This document shows positions 53,384 through 63,801 of a DNA stretch of 64,000 nt, in pieces (the first letter of the stretch is position 1; each line of letters opens with the position of its first letter). The translations under genes and the position numbers were made by a program. The notes under the pieces are model-generated. The model saw only the letters and a program-made list of their open reading frames with translations, had not been told where the DNA came from and did not search any database. The stretch is taken from assembly GCA_037042915.1 (NCBI GenBank), contig CM073197.1:62001-126000 (forward strand), written 5' to 3'. Source of the stretch: Auricularia sp. M13. Taxonomy: Eukaryota; Basidiomycota; Agaricomycetes; Auriculariales; Auriculariaceae.

Positions 53384-54763
53384 ATGGCGCTGCTCACCAA
53401 GGATATACTCTCAGACATTATGACGCTAGCGAGCGGCGCTTTACTCGACCGCAAGTTCGCCGTTGCGCAGGTTTCGACGCACTGGCGGCGCATCGCGCTC
53501 CACACGCCGCTCTTGTGGACTCGTATTCAAATATCGTGTCAATTCGACTGCAGGCGGCTTGCGCTCGCGCTGGCGCGGAGCGGACCGTCTGCGCCGCTGG
53601 ACATCGACGTGCGTGGCAAATTCGCTGAGTCGGATATCCCGCAGCTGCGGGCGGCGATGCGTGCGCTGGTGCTCTACGCCGCGCGCATTCGCACTCTGGA
53701 GACTTCCGAGCCTATTGACGCTATCCTGAATTGCGGGTTCGCGTTTCCCGTGCTCGAAACGCTGCGCGTGCGGTGCCGACGAAGCGCCGACGTCGGGAAC
53801 ATCGCACTGTCTGCTCCCACCTTGCGCGTGCTCGCGCTGGCCGACGTATTCATTCGAGACTTCGACGAGATGATAGCCGACCGATTGACGGACGTTCGCG
53901 TCAAGCGCTGTGAGAACATAGGGGGCGGAGAGCTTCTTACGATTCTTAAAAGCTGTCCCAATCTCGTGCACTTGACGTTCCACGTCGCGTCACGGATCTC
54001 TTACGACGAATTGGACTTGGACTGGGACATTGAACCCCTGCGCTGCCTGAAGTCGCTGGATCTGCTGATCCCCCACGCCGAGCTCCAGGACGTCCTTGAC
54101 AACATCGTCGAAGACCACACCGTGCTGCCCTCTGTGACTATATCCGGTCGTTCGCCCTTCATGCCGGACATGCGTGCGGCGCTGCCTCGTGGGTTTGGAC
54201 CAATCGTCGAGCTTGAGATCACGGATTACTACAACGTCACGGTCGAGCTCCGCAACAACGAAGGCCATGTGCGCAGGATGGCCGTAGACGGGCGGTATGA
54301 ATCGGGCGCCTGGCGAGAGTACTGGGCGGACCTCGCAGAGACGTATAGGGTACAAGTCACCGTGCGCAAGGTCACCATCCTCCTTGACGGCTGCTGGAAC
54401 AAGCTCGTCGAGGAATTTGCCGTATTTCCTCCCTCGGGTAGCGCTGCGCCTCTGACCTTGCGCGCGTTAATAGATCCTGACGACGCGGATTTACTCGTTG
54501 ACTGGGCTGTGGATAACGACCCAGGCGCGCTCGGCGTGCTCGCATTGCCTCGGCTCACTCGCCTCGAGATTGGAGGCTGCAAATGGGACGACGACTCTCT
54601 CCCTGTTGCCGCTGTTGTGTACATCCTGCAGCATATTTCGTGCGATGTCGGTCGCACAGTCGAGGTTTCCGTCGATGCGTCGATGATTGCGGACGTTGAG
54701 GGCATGCGGGAGCTCAGCCTCCTTGATAGTGAAGGCGGTGGTCAATGGAAGTTGCTCGCGTAA
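53384..54763 (+). CDS. F-box protein, family B member 2
   Basis: A single exon of 459 residues starting MALLTKDILSDIM. The F-box spans about residues 1-40 (VAQVSTHWRRIALHTPLLWTRI at its end). Leucine-rich-like strands follow (LPVLETLRVR-type segments, APTLRVLALADV, LRCLKSLDLLIPHAELQDVL). The conserved C-terminal block reads YILQHISCDVGRTVEVSVD... LLDSEGGGQWKLLA. The frame is open upstream to 53282 but the first Met and homology with members 1 and 3 fix the start. It lies 256 bases from member 3 in tandem. Confidence 0.87.
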   Translation: MALLTKDILSDIMTLASGALLDRKFAVAQVSTHWRRIALHTPLLWTRIQISCQFDCRRLALALARSGPSAPLDIDVRGKFAESDIPQLRAAMRALVLYAARIRTLETSEPIDAILNCGFAFPVLETLRVRCRRSADVGNIALSAPTLRVLALADVFIRDFDEMIADRLTDVRVKRCENIGGGELLTILKSCPNLVHLTFHVASRISYDELDLDWDIEPLRCLKSLDLLIPHAELQDVLDNIVEDHTVLPSVTISGRSPFMPDMRAALPRGFGPIVELEITDYYNVTVELRNNEGHVRRMAVDGRYESGAWREYWADLAETYRVQVTVRKVTILLDGCWNKLVEEFAVFPPSGSAAPLTLRALIDPDDADLLVDWAVDNDPGALGVLALPRLTRLEIGGCKWDDDSLPVAAVVYILQHISCDVGRTVEVSVDASMIADVEGMRELSLLDSEGGGQWKLLA

Positions 54764-55019
54764 ATTCAGATTCATCTGTCGTCTCTCGCACTCTCAATAC
54801 TTTCAAATCTTCGTTACGTGTTGATCTTCGACTTTAAGCTATTAGAGTCGGCCTACCATTTCCCAAAAATCCTTCAACAACACAAGGAAGTCCCAATTTT
54901 TTTTTATGAGACAGGACTGATACAATATTCGTCGATTGATCGTCGTTACTTTGCATCCGTCGGCAGCCGGCGCTCCGGCGCTGATGAGGCTGTGCGCGCC
55001 TCTTTCCTTTCCCAACACC

Positions 55020-56399
55020 ATGTCTGCCATGGCTCTGCTCCCCGACTGCCTGCTCAGCGACATACTGTGTCTAGCCGCTGCCTCTGCTGACATTTCCACT
55101 AAAATTGCCGTAGCGCAAGTGTCACCGCACTGGCGGCGCGTCGCGCTCAGCTCGCCGTTGCTCTGGACCTACATTCACTTGTCCACCCGCCAGGACTGCC
55201 ATCATGTCCCTCTTGCTCTTCCGCGCTGCGGCCCCTCAGCTCTGCTTTATATCGTAGTATCTGGCTCTTTCCTCCGCCGTGATGCCGCTGCGGATCTGGA
55301 GGCAGCAATGCACGCACTGGAGCCATATGCCGCGCGCATTCGCTCGCTCAACACGTCCGCGCCGACCGACGCGCTGCTAAACGTCAATCTGGACTTTCCC
55401 GTGCTTCATACTCTGCGGGCGCGCGCGGCTGTCACAAACGATAGGCCCTTGACGCGCATCTGCCTGAAGGCGCCGGCTCTGCGTGTGCTCGACTTGACTC
55501 GGTGCTCGCCAGTCGGACTCGAAGATCTGCTCTCGCAAGAACTCGAAGAAGTTCGTCTCGACTGTTGCCCGGGAGTCCAGCAGGCCGATTTTGTTGCGGT
55601 TCTCGCGCGTTGCGTCAATGTCTCGCACTTGACTCTGCGCTGCGAGGAGTCTGAAGTGCAGCACACCGAGGTAGGAACCCGCTGGGAAACTTCACCGCTT
55701 GTCCACCTCGACACACTGGAGCTGTCCCTCCCCTGTCCGCTTATTATCACTGTCCTGGACCATGTAGTACTCCCCGACACAGTTCTGCCTGCGGTTACAG
55801 TTTCGTTCCCTTTCGCCCAATACCCACATGATACGATGCTGCTAATGGACGTCCTTCTCCGACGCGTGGGCCCAATTACAGAATTCGTACTGGACGCCTA
55901 CTCCGTCAGGCTCAGCGACGATGCGGGGCATCTGCGCGTGATAGCACTACGCGACGGCGTATTTGCCTTCGGCCCACTCTGGCCCCTACACCGTACGCAC
56001 GAAACGATACGCGACATGACAATCCCTCTAGCCCTCTGGAGTCCGCTCGCGGACGATATTGCCGCGTACGGGTACCGGCCGGAGGCAGTCACCCGGCTAC
56101 GCGTGGAAGTCGACCTGGAGTACATCCAGTTTTTAGACATTGAATCTACCGGCGAATGGCGTCTCCCGCTGCGCGGTATTCCTCTCCCCCGGTTGCGTCG
56201 CGTAGAGCTTGGTGTCGTCAGGTTGGGTACCCGTATCACACGGCTCCCGGCGCTCCTCGCCGTCCGCATTCTGGAGGCCATCACCTGCAACGCGGACCAA
56301 CTGCTAGAGGTGGAGATAGATGCGCAGGTTGCAGAAGTTCAGGAGACACGAGATCTGTTTGAGCGGGAAGGTGGCGGCAGGTGGCAGCTTTTGAATTGA
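55020..56399 (+). CDS. F-box protein, family B member 3
   Basis: A single exon of 459 residues starting MSAMALLPDCLLSDILCLAA, exactly the length of member 2. The F-box ends VAQVSPHWRRVALSSPLLWTYI. Then come the QDCHHVPLALPRCGPSALL segment shared with member 1, leucine-rich-like strands (APALRVLDLTRCSP, LVHLDTLELSLPCPLI) and the C-terminal block RILEAITCNADQLLEVEID... LFEREGGGRWQLLN. Member 3 is closer to member 1 in the N-terminal 100 residues, although member 2 is its neighbour. Confidence 0.87.
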   Translation: MSAMALLPDCLLSDILCLAAASADISTKIAVAQVSPHWRRVALSSPLLWTYIHLSTRQDCHHVPLALPRCGPSALLYIVVSGSFLRRDAAADLEAAMHALEPYAARIRSLNTSAPTDALLNVNLDFPVLHTLRARAAVTNDRPLTRICLKAPALRVLDLTRCSPVGLEDLLSQELEEVRLDCCPGVQQADFVAVLARCVNVSHLTLRCEESEVQHTEVGTRWETSPLVHLDTLELSLPCPLIITVLDHVVLPDTVLPAVTVSFPFAQYPHDTMLLMDVLLRRVGPITEFVLDAYSVRLSDDAGHLRVIALRDGVFAFGPLWPLHRTHETIRDMTIPLALWSPLADDIAAYGYRPEAVTRLRVEVDLEYIQFLDIESTGEWRLPLRGIPLPRLRRVELGVVRLGTRITRLPALLAVRILEAITCNADQLLEVEIDAQVAEVQETRDLFEREGGGRWQLLN

Positions 56400-57316
56400 C
56401 TCTTCGTCGCACTGATTCCCTGAGGACCGCATGCCACATTGTGAATGCCGATCACTCAATCGCAATGCTCTTTTTTCGCAAACAGGTAACCAAATCTTGT
56501 GCTGCTTTTCCCGACGGCTTAATATTGCGCAGACGACTTATCGCGTTGAGGGTCTTGACTCCGAGGCTCGATTACTTGTCGCGCTGCTTGTCTCCGATGG
56601 TTTCTTCCCTGAGTCGCCCGTCCCGATACAACACGAAGGACGGACCCAGCTGAAGTCACTGAATCTACTTGCACCAGTTGACCCAGGCCGATGTCTTTCC
56701 GACGCACCTCCACCGCACCTCGAGCGATGAAGTTGTTTGTTCGTGCCTCACGCCCGAGTGATAATGATTCTCGCGCCTTGCGTTCGCCTGGCGCTCTTGA
56801 GCTTCCGTAGCGCGTCGGCGGAGAGGAATTGGGAGATCCCTCCTCCGAGTCTACGCCTCTCACTCACACCGGACCTCTACATCACTTGCCCGTCCCTAGG
56901 GTATTCAAAGTGCCGTGCCCGGGGACGCAGTATTATCGACGGCGGCTCTGCAGGTGCCACGCGACGGTCGACCGCTCCGCGCACGATATTGCGACGCTTC
57001 TCCGCGGTGGAGGACGTCAAGTCCGTTAGGCTTGTCCGCGACGACGAAATCCATGACAATCGCGACGGGCAGTTGCGGGAGCGTGTCTGGCATCGCCGCA
57101 CTGCGTGTACGAGACCTTCCTGAATCCTCTTGCAATCTGGGACGAGCTCGCGCAGGAATTCCAGGAAATACGATTATCCGAATGTATTATTGGAAATTCA
57201 CTACGCCTTCTTTTCAGAGTCAGTCCCCTTCGGGACCTTGTGCCAGGCGGCCGTCGCGCGTTAAAGGTGAGGCACCGGAGAATGCCGGCTCGCCCGTCTG
57301 ACCGCTACTTTGCAGG
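56400..57316. other. No gene firmly recognised
   Basis: Coding-like islands occur near 56830-57030 and 57105-57240 (for example FLNPLAIWDELAQEFQE). They could be upstream exons of the gene that follows, but a consistent splice path was not found. Confidence 0.35.
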
Positions 57317-58625
57317 ATGTTCTTAAGGTGTCTGCTGGCCCTCGACCTGCTTTCCTCGCGTCCAGACCCAGATCTGACGTTCGACCCGCTCATGGCGCAT
57401 ACCATGCTCGTCACTACGCGCGAAGTCTTCCCCGTTATCCGCACAGCCACGTACTCGGAGCCCGTGCCCGTCCTGGCCAACATGCTGACCGGCAACAATG
57501 TGCTCAGTTCGACACCTTACTATGAGAACCTCGTTGGCTGCAACGTCACTGCCGTTTACCATTATCATTCAGACGCGCACGAAATCATCGTGGTCAAGTA
57601 TGCCTTGACGGCCGACGGCAACACGGACGAGCGTTACATGCGCTTCGAGCGGTTCCGAATTGACGAATGGCACCTCATGGATTCTTCGACATTGGGCTCA
57701 GTGGACCAGATCCTCGCAAGCTTCGTCGACGGCGAGCGGCTCGACTCGGCCAAGATTTCGGATGTGCTGAGCCGCAAGAAGAAGGACGGCAACATCCTCG
57801 GCAGAGCGCCCAACAACTACGTCCTCGTCCAATCCCTCAAAGACATCCGGCCCGGCGCGCTCTGCATTCTCGACGTCGTCGTGCTCGCCGACAGTCTCGG
57901 TCTCTTCGCGCGGCAGTACAGCACGATGACACATATGTGCATCTGGTACGCCTGTGCGCTCTTCGTCATGATCCGCCGCCGCCTCGGCGCGGATGCCCGC
58001 TGGGAGAAGGCGAGCGAATTCGATCGGGCCGGCACCGCGAAGATCGAAATCACGCCGTGGTTCCTACGCACGCGCCGCCAGCTCGTCGACCCCGAGACCG
58101 CGCGTCTCCTGCACAATGTGGACCAGAAGCTGGACACGGGGCTGCATGATCTGTGCCTCTCCCTGTACGACCGCGGCAAGCTCAATTCGGCGGAGTACAC
58201 AAAGGCCCTCGAGCAGATCAGGCTCGATCTCGAGCTCTGGCGCAACAATCCGGACGCAGTCACTGCCGTGTCCCGCACCGCCGAAAGCATGATCACGCAG
58301 GCACACGCGGAGGTCCGAGCCAGGAGCGAAGTGATGCAGAATAATGTGGTATGTCCTCTAGACGTTGAGAGCCCGTGCATTTGTTGATGTCGTGCACAGA
58401 CCGCGCAAGTTAAGCTAGCGGCGGCGGAGGCCAATCTGGCCGCCTCCGAGGCTGCACGTCAAGTAGAAGAATCGAGGCGGAAGGCCGCAGAACACGCAGC
58501 TGGAGAGAAGGAACGCGAGATCGTAGAACTGCGCGCCGCATTGCTGGTAAGTGCCAATCAGCGTGGATTGCTATTGCTGTCGCACCCTCACGGTCCTGCA
58601 GGCTTTCCAACGCCCTGATAGCTGA
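57317..58625 (+). CDS. Unrecognised protein with a C-terminal coiled coil
   Basis: Exon 1 is 57317-58349 and is followed by two short exons, 58401-58546 and 58601-58625, joined by GT-AG introns (gtatgt...cacag and gtaagt...tgcag). The protein would be about 400 residues. The first part is mixed alpha/beta (FPVIRTATYSEPVPVL, NYVLVQSLKDI), the middle helical (RRLGADARWEKA). The end is an alanine/glutamate-rich coiled coil (AEANLAASEAARQVEESRRK...). The true start may be the Met at 57392 or lie in an upstream exon. I do not recognise the family. Confidence 0.6.
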
Positions 58626-58627
58626 GC

Positions 58628-58674
58628 GATGGGAGTTGCACACCAATTAGGTGCAACTTCGAGGCTCCCATCCA
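58628..58674. terminator. Hairpin between convergent genes
   Basis: The sequence gatgggag-ttgcac-(8 bases)-ggtgcaa-cttcgagg-ctcccatc can fold into a stem of two paired blocks with a bulge on the right side. It lies in the roughly 60 bases between the stop codons of two convergent genes and may mark their 3' ends. A regulatory role is inference. Confidence 0.45.
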
Positions 58675-58684
58675 GATAACAGGC

Positions 58685-59664
58685 CTATGAAGTGAGAGCA
58701 GGGGTTGGGACGGTGTGAGTGTGCTTGTCGCCTCGTCCAATGTCGTCGTCGCCTGCGTCGTCGCCGTCGTCTTGCACTCCGGCACGACGCGTAGTGTTGA
58801 ACGCGTCCATGCGTGCGCTGGGACGAGGGGGGCCGTTCAACATGTGGAGAAAGGCGGCAATAATTTCCGCCCTGCTGCGATACGGAAGCCCGGCCATCGG
58901 AAAGTCAAAGAGCGGCCCAGACCTAGGCGGGAGTTGCGCGGGCGCGAGCTGGGCAGCTGGCACATCCTGCGAGACGCTACTGCCGTCGTTGGTAGCTACA
59001 ACAGTGGTGGCAGTGGGGGCAGCAGGGCTGACGGTGGCGGAGCGCTCCTGCGAGATGTTACCTCCGTCGCCCGTAGCGATGGCGGCGGCGGTGGTGGGAC
59101 TGGCGAGGCTGGAGATCTTCATCGAGACGTTGCCTCCGTCGTTCGCAGCGACGACGGCGGCAGGAGGACTGATGGCCGGGTAGATCTGACCGAAAACGAG
59201 CGAGGGCGGCGCTAAGTTGGCGGGGCGCGTCGACTGCCAGGGTGCAAGTTCCTCGCGGATGCGCATGTACTCGCGCAGGTGCGCCTGGACGGCGTTATCA
59301 CCCAGAAGGTGCCAGTAGAGCGTCGGCACGTACGACCCATATTGGAGCTTGCACTTCTCGCACGGGCCCCGCGGTGACACTCCGCAGGGGACAGACCTTG
59401 GCGCTTGCGGTTGGCAGCGCAGTCGCGCTGGACCAGAACGAACTCCATGTAGTCTTGCATAGACCACATGTAGTTCGGAAAGTCGTCATCGGAGACGAGT
59501 CCGCTGTCGCTGCTTTCGCCGCTGTCACTGCCGCTGTTGTACGACTGGCCAACGTTCTGTTCGAGGCGCTGCTTGTACGCAACGAGGTTCTTGGCGTAGA
59601 CAGCGCGAAGATCGCCATCCGCTTCAGAGGTGTCCATTGCGGGAGGTGGAGCGTCACTGCGCAC
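58685..59664 (-). CDS. Acidic/low-complexity protein of unknown function, with a frame change
   Basis: The N-terminal part (MDTSEADGDLRAVYAKNLVAYKQRLEQ, then serine/aspartate-rich, then MWSMQDYMEFVLVQRDCAANRKRQ) lies in one frame. A second part (PCEKCKLQYGSYVPTLYWHLLGDNAV... REELAPW, then a long serine/threonine/alanine-rich tail ending DDIGRGD...ALTS) lies in another. They meet near 59385 with no usable intron, so either a one-base frameshift or a sequence error is present. The CAAN...CEKCKLQYGSY segment could bind zinc. The family is not recognised. The gene converges on the coiled-coil gene 60 bases away. Confidence 0.5.
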
Positions 59665-61002
59665 GAGTTAGATGTGCACATCGCGAGCGAAGCAGGGCGA
59701 GTGCAGCAGGTGACTAACCTGTGGATGGCGCTGGTGCTGGCCGACGTCGGAACCTGCTTGGTGCTCTCCACGCTGGCTGTTGACCGAGGAAAACCGGGGG
59801 TAAGAAGACGGCCTGGGAGCAGTCCAGAGAACCTTTAGGCGCACCTAGAGGGCCTTGCGAGGAGCTCCCACGAGGTGCACCTCAGAAATACGAGAGGCAC
59901 GCCTTCGCACTCAGACGAGCCAAGGCGAGCTCGAGGAGCTCCTTGGAAACTTACAAGGTGCACCTGCGATCGAGCTGTGTTGAGAAAAGTTTTCGCTAGC
60001 TGACTCGAGAAATAGCGCAGACTCACCTGCAGTCAACCACAGCTAATCGGGTATTCGATATGACTGATCGGGTTGGCCTTGATGACGACAAAGGAGACAA
60101 GAGAACGGCAAGTTCCGGGTTCTCCGTCCTCGTCGTTTCCAGGAAGGACCGCGGCTGCATGACAGCCCGAGGTGCTCCTAGGCGCGGCTTCGGCTAACGA
60201 GGTCGACCAGTCCTTACAGCAGCGGTTGTCCAACGTTCAACGGTCGACCGCTGGGACTCTAGATCTCTAATGGCCTTCGCGCCAAAGCGCGTTTATTGTC
60301 TGTACGCCACACCCCGCAGCCCGCCCGCGCCTCTTCCAATTGTGCTGTCTACACGTCCCTTTCAAATCGTCGACGGCGTGCGTCTGGCACACCCGCATAT
60401 CCCTCTTCCCTCCTGGCTCTCGCGTCCCCCTCGCTCATCGTCGTGCAGCGGTGGTTCCTATATGACCTATGCTCGCGACCTCGGGCATCCGACTCATTGG
60501 CGACCACAGCGTGGTAGGAGCGACAAGTGCATTGCCCATCTCGATCGCGGATCCCGAGGCATCGTGCGGCCGTGTGTGGTATATGAGAGCCGTGTCCCGA
60601 GAAACGTCCGTCAACATCCGCGACACTGCCTACTTGAATTTCATGCTTCGCGCCGCTGCACCTCCCTACACTGTGTGCGACCACTTGCGCCTGCTCGCGC
60701 TTATGCAGCATCCGCCAACCTCCGGTCGATCTGTCGATCCATTCACAGTGGCGTTTTCAGTCATCAATCGTTTATCTGGCATCAGTGATCGACGAGTCAA
60801 GGTGTAATTTTATGCCTCTGGACGAGTTCAGTTTCGTATGCTCAGGCACTTCAAGTCTGCCTTGGTAAGTGCTCACTTTGTCAGCAGCCAAGAAACTGAT
60901 CAGTCAGCAAATTCTCACCGTCTACAGAAGCTTCGCCTTAAAAGCGCGCGTTGCAGGCTGGAATCCTCATTGACATCGTCTTTCCACAATCTCCACATCG
61001 CA
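59665..61002. other. Intergenic with short repeated motifs
   Basis: Near 59850-59970 the pair aggagctcc...aggtgcacct occurs twice about 70 bases apart. Two overlapping plus-strand frames (60270-60788 and 60469-60807) are open, but neither shows a domain or clear splice structure. Confidence 0.35.
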
Positions 61003-62100
61003 ATGCCTTCCTACGTCGTCGCTGGCGCTTCTCGCGGCATCGGAGTTCGTCTCATCCAGTCCTCAGCTTTCAACACAACGCCGATTGACACCCCTTTAAC
61101 TGTTGCAGCTTGAATTTGTCGTGCAGCTCTCGAACAAAGCCGATAACACTGTCTTTGCGCTCGCGCGTAACCCCGATGCAGCGCCCGGTCTGCAGGCCCT
61201 TGCGAGCAAGTCCAACGTCCACATCTTGAAGGCAGACATCGTGGATCCTACTTCTCTGAAGGCGAGCAGTCGCATGATACACAAACGGCGACTCGGAGGT
61301 CGCTGACTTGTCTCGCCCATAGGCTGCAGCCGACGCTGTGGCCAAGGTGACTGGCGGCTCGCTCGACGTGCTGATCAACAACGGCGCTATCTTGGGCGAC
61401 TTCGTGTGGTACGCCATCGACGAGTAGTACGTACCGTTCAGTCTGTGGGATTCCTGCATCTTACATACACGCTGCGCAGCCCTACGCCGGAGGACCTGAT
61501 CCAGGACTTCCGCAAGGTGTTCGACACGAACGTGCTCGGAACCATCCTGCCGACGAACGCCTTCCTCCCGCTCCTCCGCAAGGGCACGCTCAAGCAGGTG
61601 CTCACTCTCAGCACGGGCCTCGCCGACACGGCGCTGGTCCTCGCGAGCGGGCATAAGTATAACCCGTCGTACTGTATCACCAAGACGAGCGTTGAGATGG
61701 TCAACGTCAAGTATGCCGGTGAGCATCCGAGACATGTAGCCTACATCGCTGTAGAATGAGCTAATCGTCATATAGTCAAGTACAAGGACGAGGGCTTCAC
61801 GTTCCTCACGATCTCTCCCGGCATGGTCAAGACCGACATGAACAAGCCGCCGGGTCAGTCCTACCTTCCTGCAGCGGACTGACATGATCTGACGCTGTTC
61901 ATGCTGGTACAGAGAAGCCCGAGGAGCTCGCCAAACTGCACGAGATGGTCGGACAGTTCATGAAGTTTGCGCCGCCGGATTGGAAGGGGCCGATCGAGCC
62001 GTCCGAGTCGGTCAGCAGCATGCTCGCCGTGCTCGAAGGCAGCACGCCGGCGGAGTCGGGCAAGTTCGTCAGCCATCACGGCGATCGCAACTGGCTGTAA
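61003..62100 (+). CDS. Short-chain dehydrogenase/reductase (SDR), 6 exons
   Basis: An NAD(P)-dependent oxidoreductase, probably cytosolic; the substrate is unknown. Exons: 61003-61044, 61109-61261, 61323-61423, 61480-61718, 61776-61853 and 61913-62100, all phases in agreement, about 266 residues. The glycine-rich cofactor motif GASRGIG starts at residue 7. The structural NNGA motif is at about residue 92, and the catalytic YxxxK appears as YCITK in NPSYCITKTSVEMVN. The SPGMVKTDM segment after strand 6 is typical of classical SDRs. The second intron begins with GC (aag|gcgagc) and ends tag, a GC-AG intron; the others are GT-AG. Confidence 0.9.
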
Positions 62101-62289
62101 CTATGTACTCTTACTTGAACTTGCCTCTAAATCGAAGCTTCTGAACTGTGTTGCCTAGCTTCAAGTTGGAAGATGTAGCCGGACCAGGAAGTCGCTTTCG
62201 CTTTGAGAAAGTATTGACGCCAAATTTAACCTTCGAATAGCCCTTGGATCGATCATGAGCTTTCGATAGGTAGGTAGGTAGAGCTTGAT

Positions 62290-62798
62290 GAGCGCACCAA
62301 AGTGCTTTGTATCCGGCGGCAGACGGCGCTGAGGCGCTGCGCACCGCTCTTCACTTCCTAAAACCATCATCTCTGACACCGTTCTGCTCCCGTTGACGTT
62401 GAGCTTCATTCAAAAAACTTACATTTGTCGTTGTGAGAAGGTTGCAAAGCTGGTTGACAATTCCCTTTTGATCTCGTCGGACTTCGCGCCGTAGCGCTCT
62501 TCCTCTTCCTATCATCGCGCCCCCTGCGCTCCACATTGTTCCGTTTCCCTTGCTATCCCGCGTGGTACTTGCAGCTATGGTTACCTACGGGGGTGAGCCG
62601 CTCGGGGACGCGAATGTGGCCCTCGACGACGTGCGGCTCCCGGCATTGGTCGCCGCGGCCGTCCAGCTCCTACACGCTATTGTCAACGTAGAGGGGCAGA
62701 CAGTCCATGTGCAGATAGAACCAAAGGTTATGGACGTGGAGGAGGTGCGGGAGCTTATTGAGAGAGAAGGAAGCAGGAGGTGGCAAGTATCAGCCTGA
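62290..62798 (+). pseudogene. Remnant of a family B F-box gene
   Basis: The 5' part (62310-62400) resembles the leader and first codons of member 3 (shared ...gcggcagacggcgct...gttctgctccc). The 3' part (62600-62798) encodes the family's C-terminal block (LLHAIVNVEGQTVHVQIE... LIEREGSRRWQVSA). The roughly 350 codons that should lie between are missing, so an internal deletion has removed most of the F-box gene. The C-terminal frame is intact, which suggests a fairly recent event. Confidence 0.65.
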
Positions 62799-63800
62799 CT
62801 CTGGATTTGATTACTTCTTCTAGTCGGGAGGTCCGCACTAGTGACATCGCAAACGCAAAAGTGAACGCATATAGACCAAGGTAAAAGCTCCCCGCCAGAG
62901 CTCTGCACGACGTCGACCAGTAGTCCAATAATGCGCGAAAGAACGCGGCGACGAGTTTGAGGATGGCTTGGGCGGCCTTATCATCTTGATGGTCACGGGA
63001 AAATGAAGTGCGAGCTGAAGTTACCGGAACATGAAAAGCAGTACTAGATGGCGTCGTTGGAAGAGTCAGTGCGAGGTGCAGAGTTGTCAGGGAAGGCAGC
63101 GCAAATAATCACGGCTGGAAATGAAGAGCGAGAAAAGGTCGCCCAAGCTCAATCTGAAAAAGCAGTGCGCGAAAAGTAGCAGCCAGAGAATGCAGCAGTC
63201 GACGAGTGCAGGCCACCATTCCATGCGCAGCTGCCAGTATAGAATGCTCGGTGGCCAGATAGCGCTGGAAGGGGAACCGAGAACGCGTACACGTAGGAGA
63301 ACAGAATCAGCGGCGCCGATGGCCGAAGAAGCCAGCAGTTCTAGGCGGACTCAGACAGCAGCTTCGCAACGTGAGGTGGCGTTGCATGAGCACTGGCTCT
63401 GACAGTCAAGCGGGCAAGAGGGCGCCGAGAAGGAACATTGAAGACGGGAACTTTGATAACAGCCGGTAGGCGCGCAGAATCAGCTGCAGACACCCAGAAC
63501 ATGACCGCAAGCACAACGCCACACGATACTGTACTTAGCACATGCGCCAAACTCCAAACAATCACACCTCAATCGATTTCCATTCATTCCAAAACGGCAA
63601 GACAGCGCGACACAGAGACGAGGACTCAATAATAATACAGGATATACAAAGCGCTGTAGCAACATGACATCGACTACCCTATGTTCTGTACAAGTACGTT
63701 AGCAAGTACGCACATCCAAGAAGATCGACAGCTTCAGACAGTCCCACCAGCCGCGCGGCATCATATCGCAGTAGCAGCGGCAGGCAGCACGCAGCAGAAA
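62799..63800. other. Intergenic, nothing recognised
   Basis: Short frames without motifs. Confidence 0.4.
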
Positions 63801-63801
63801 G

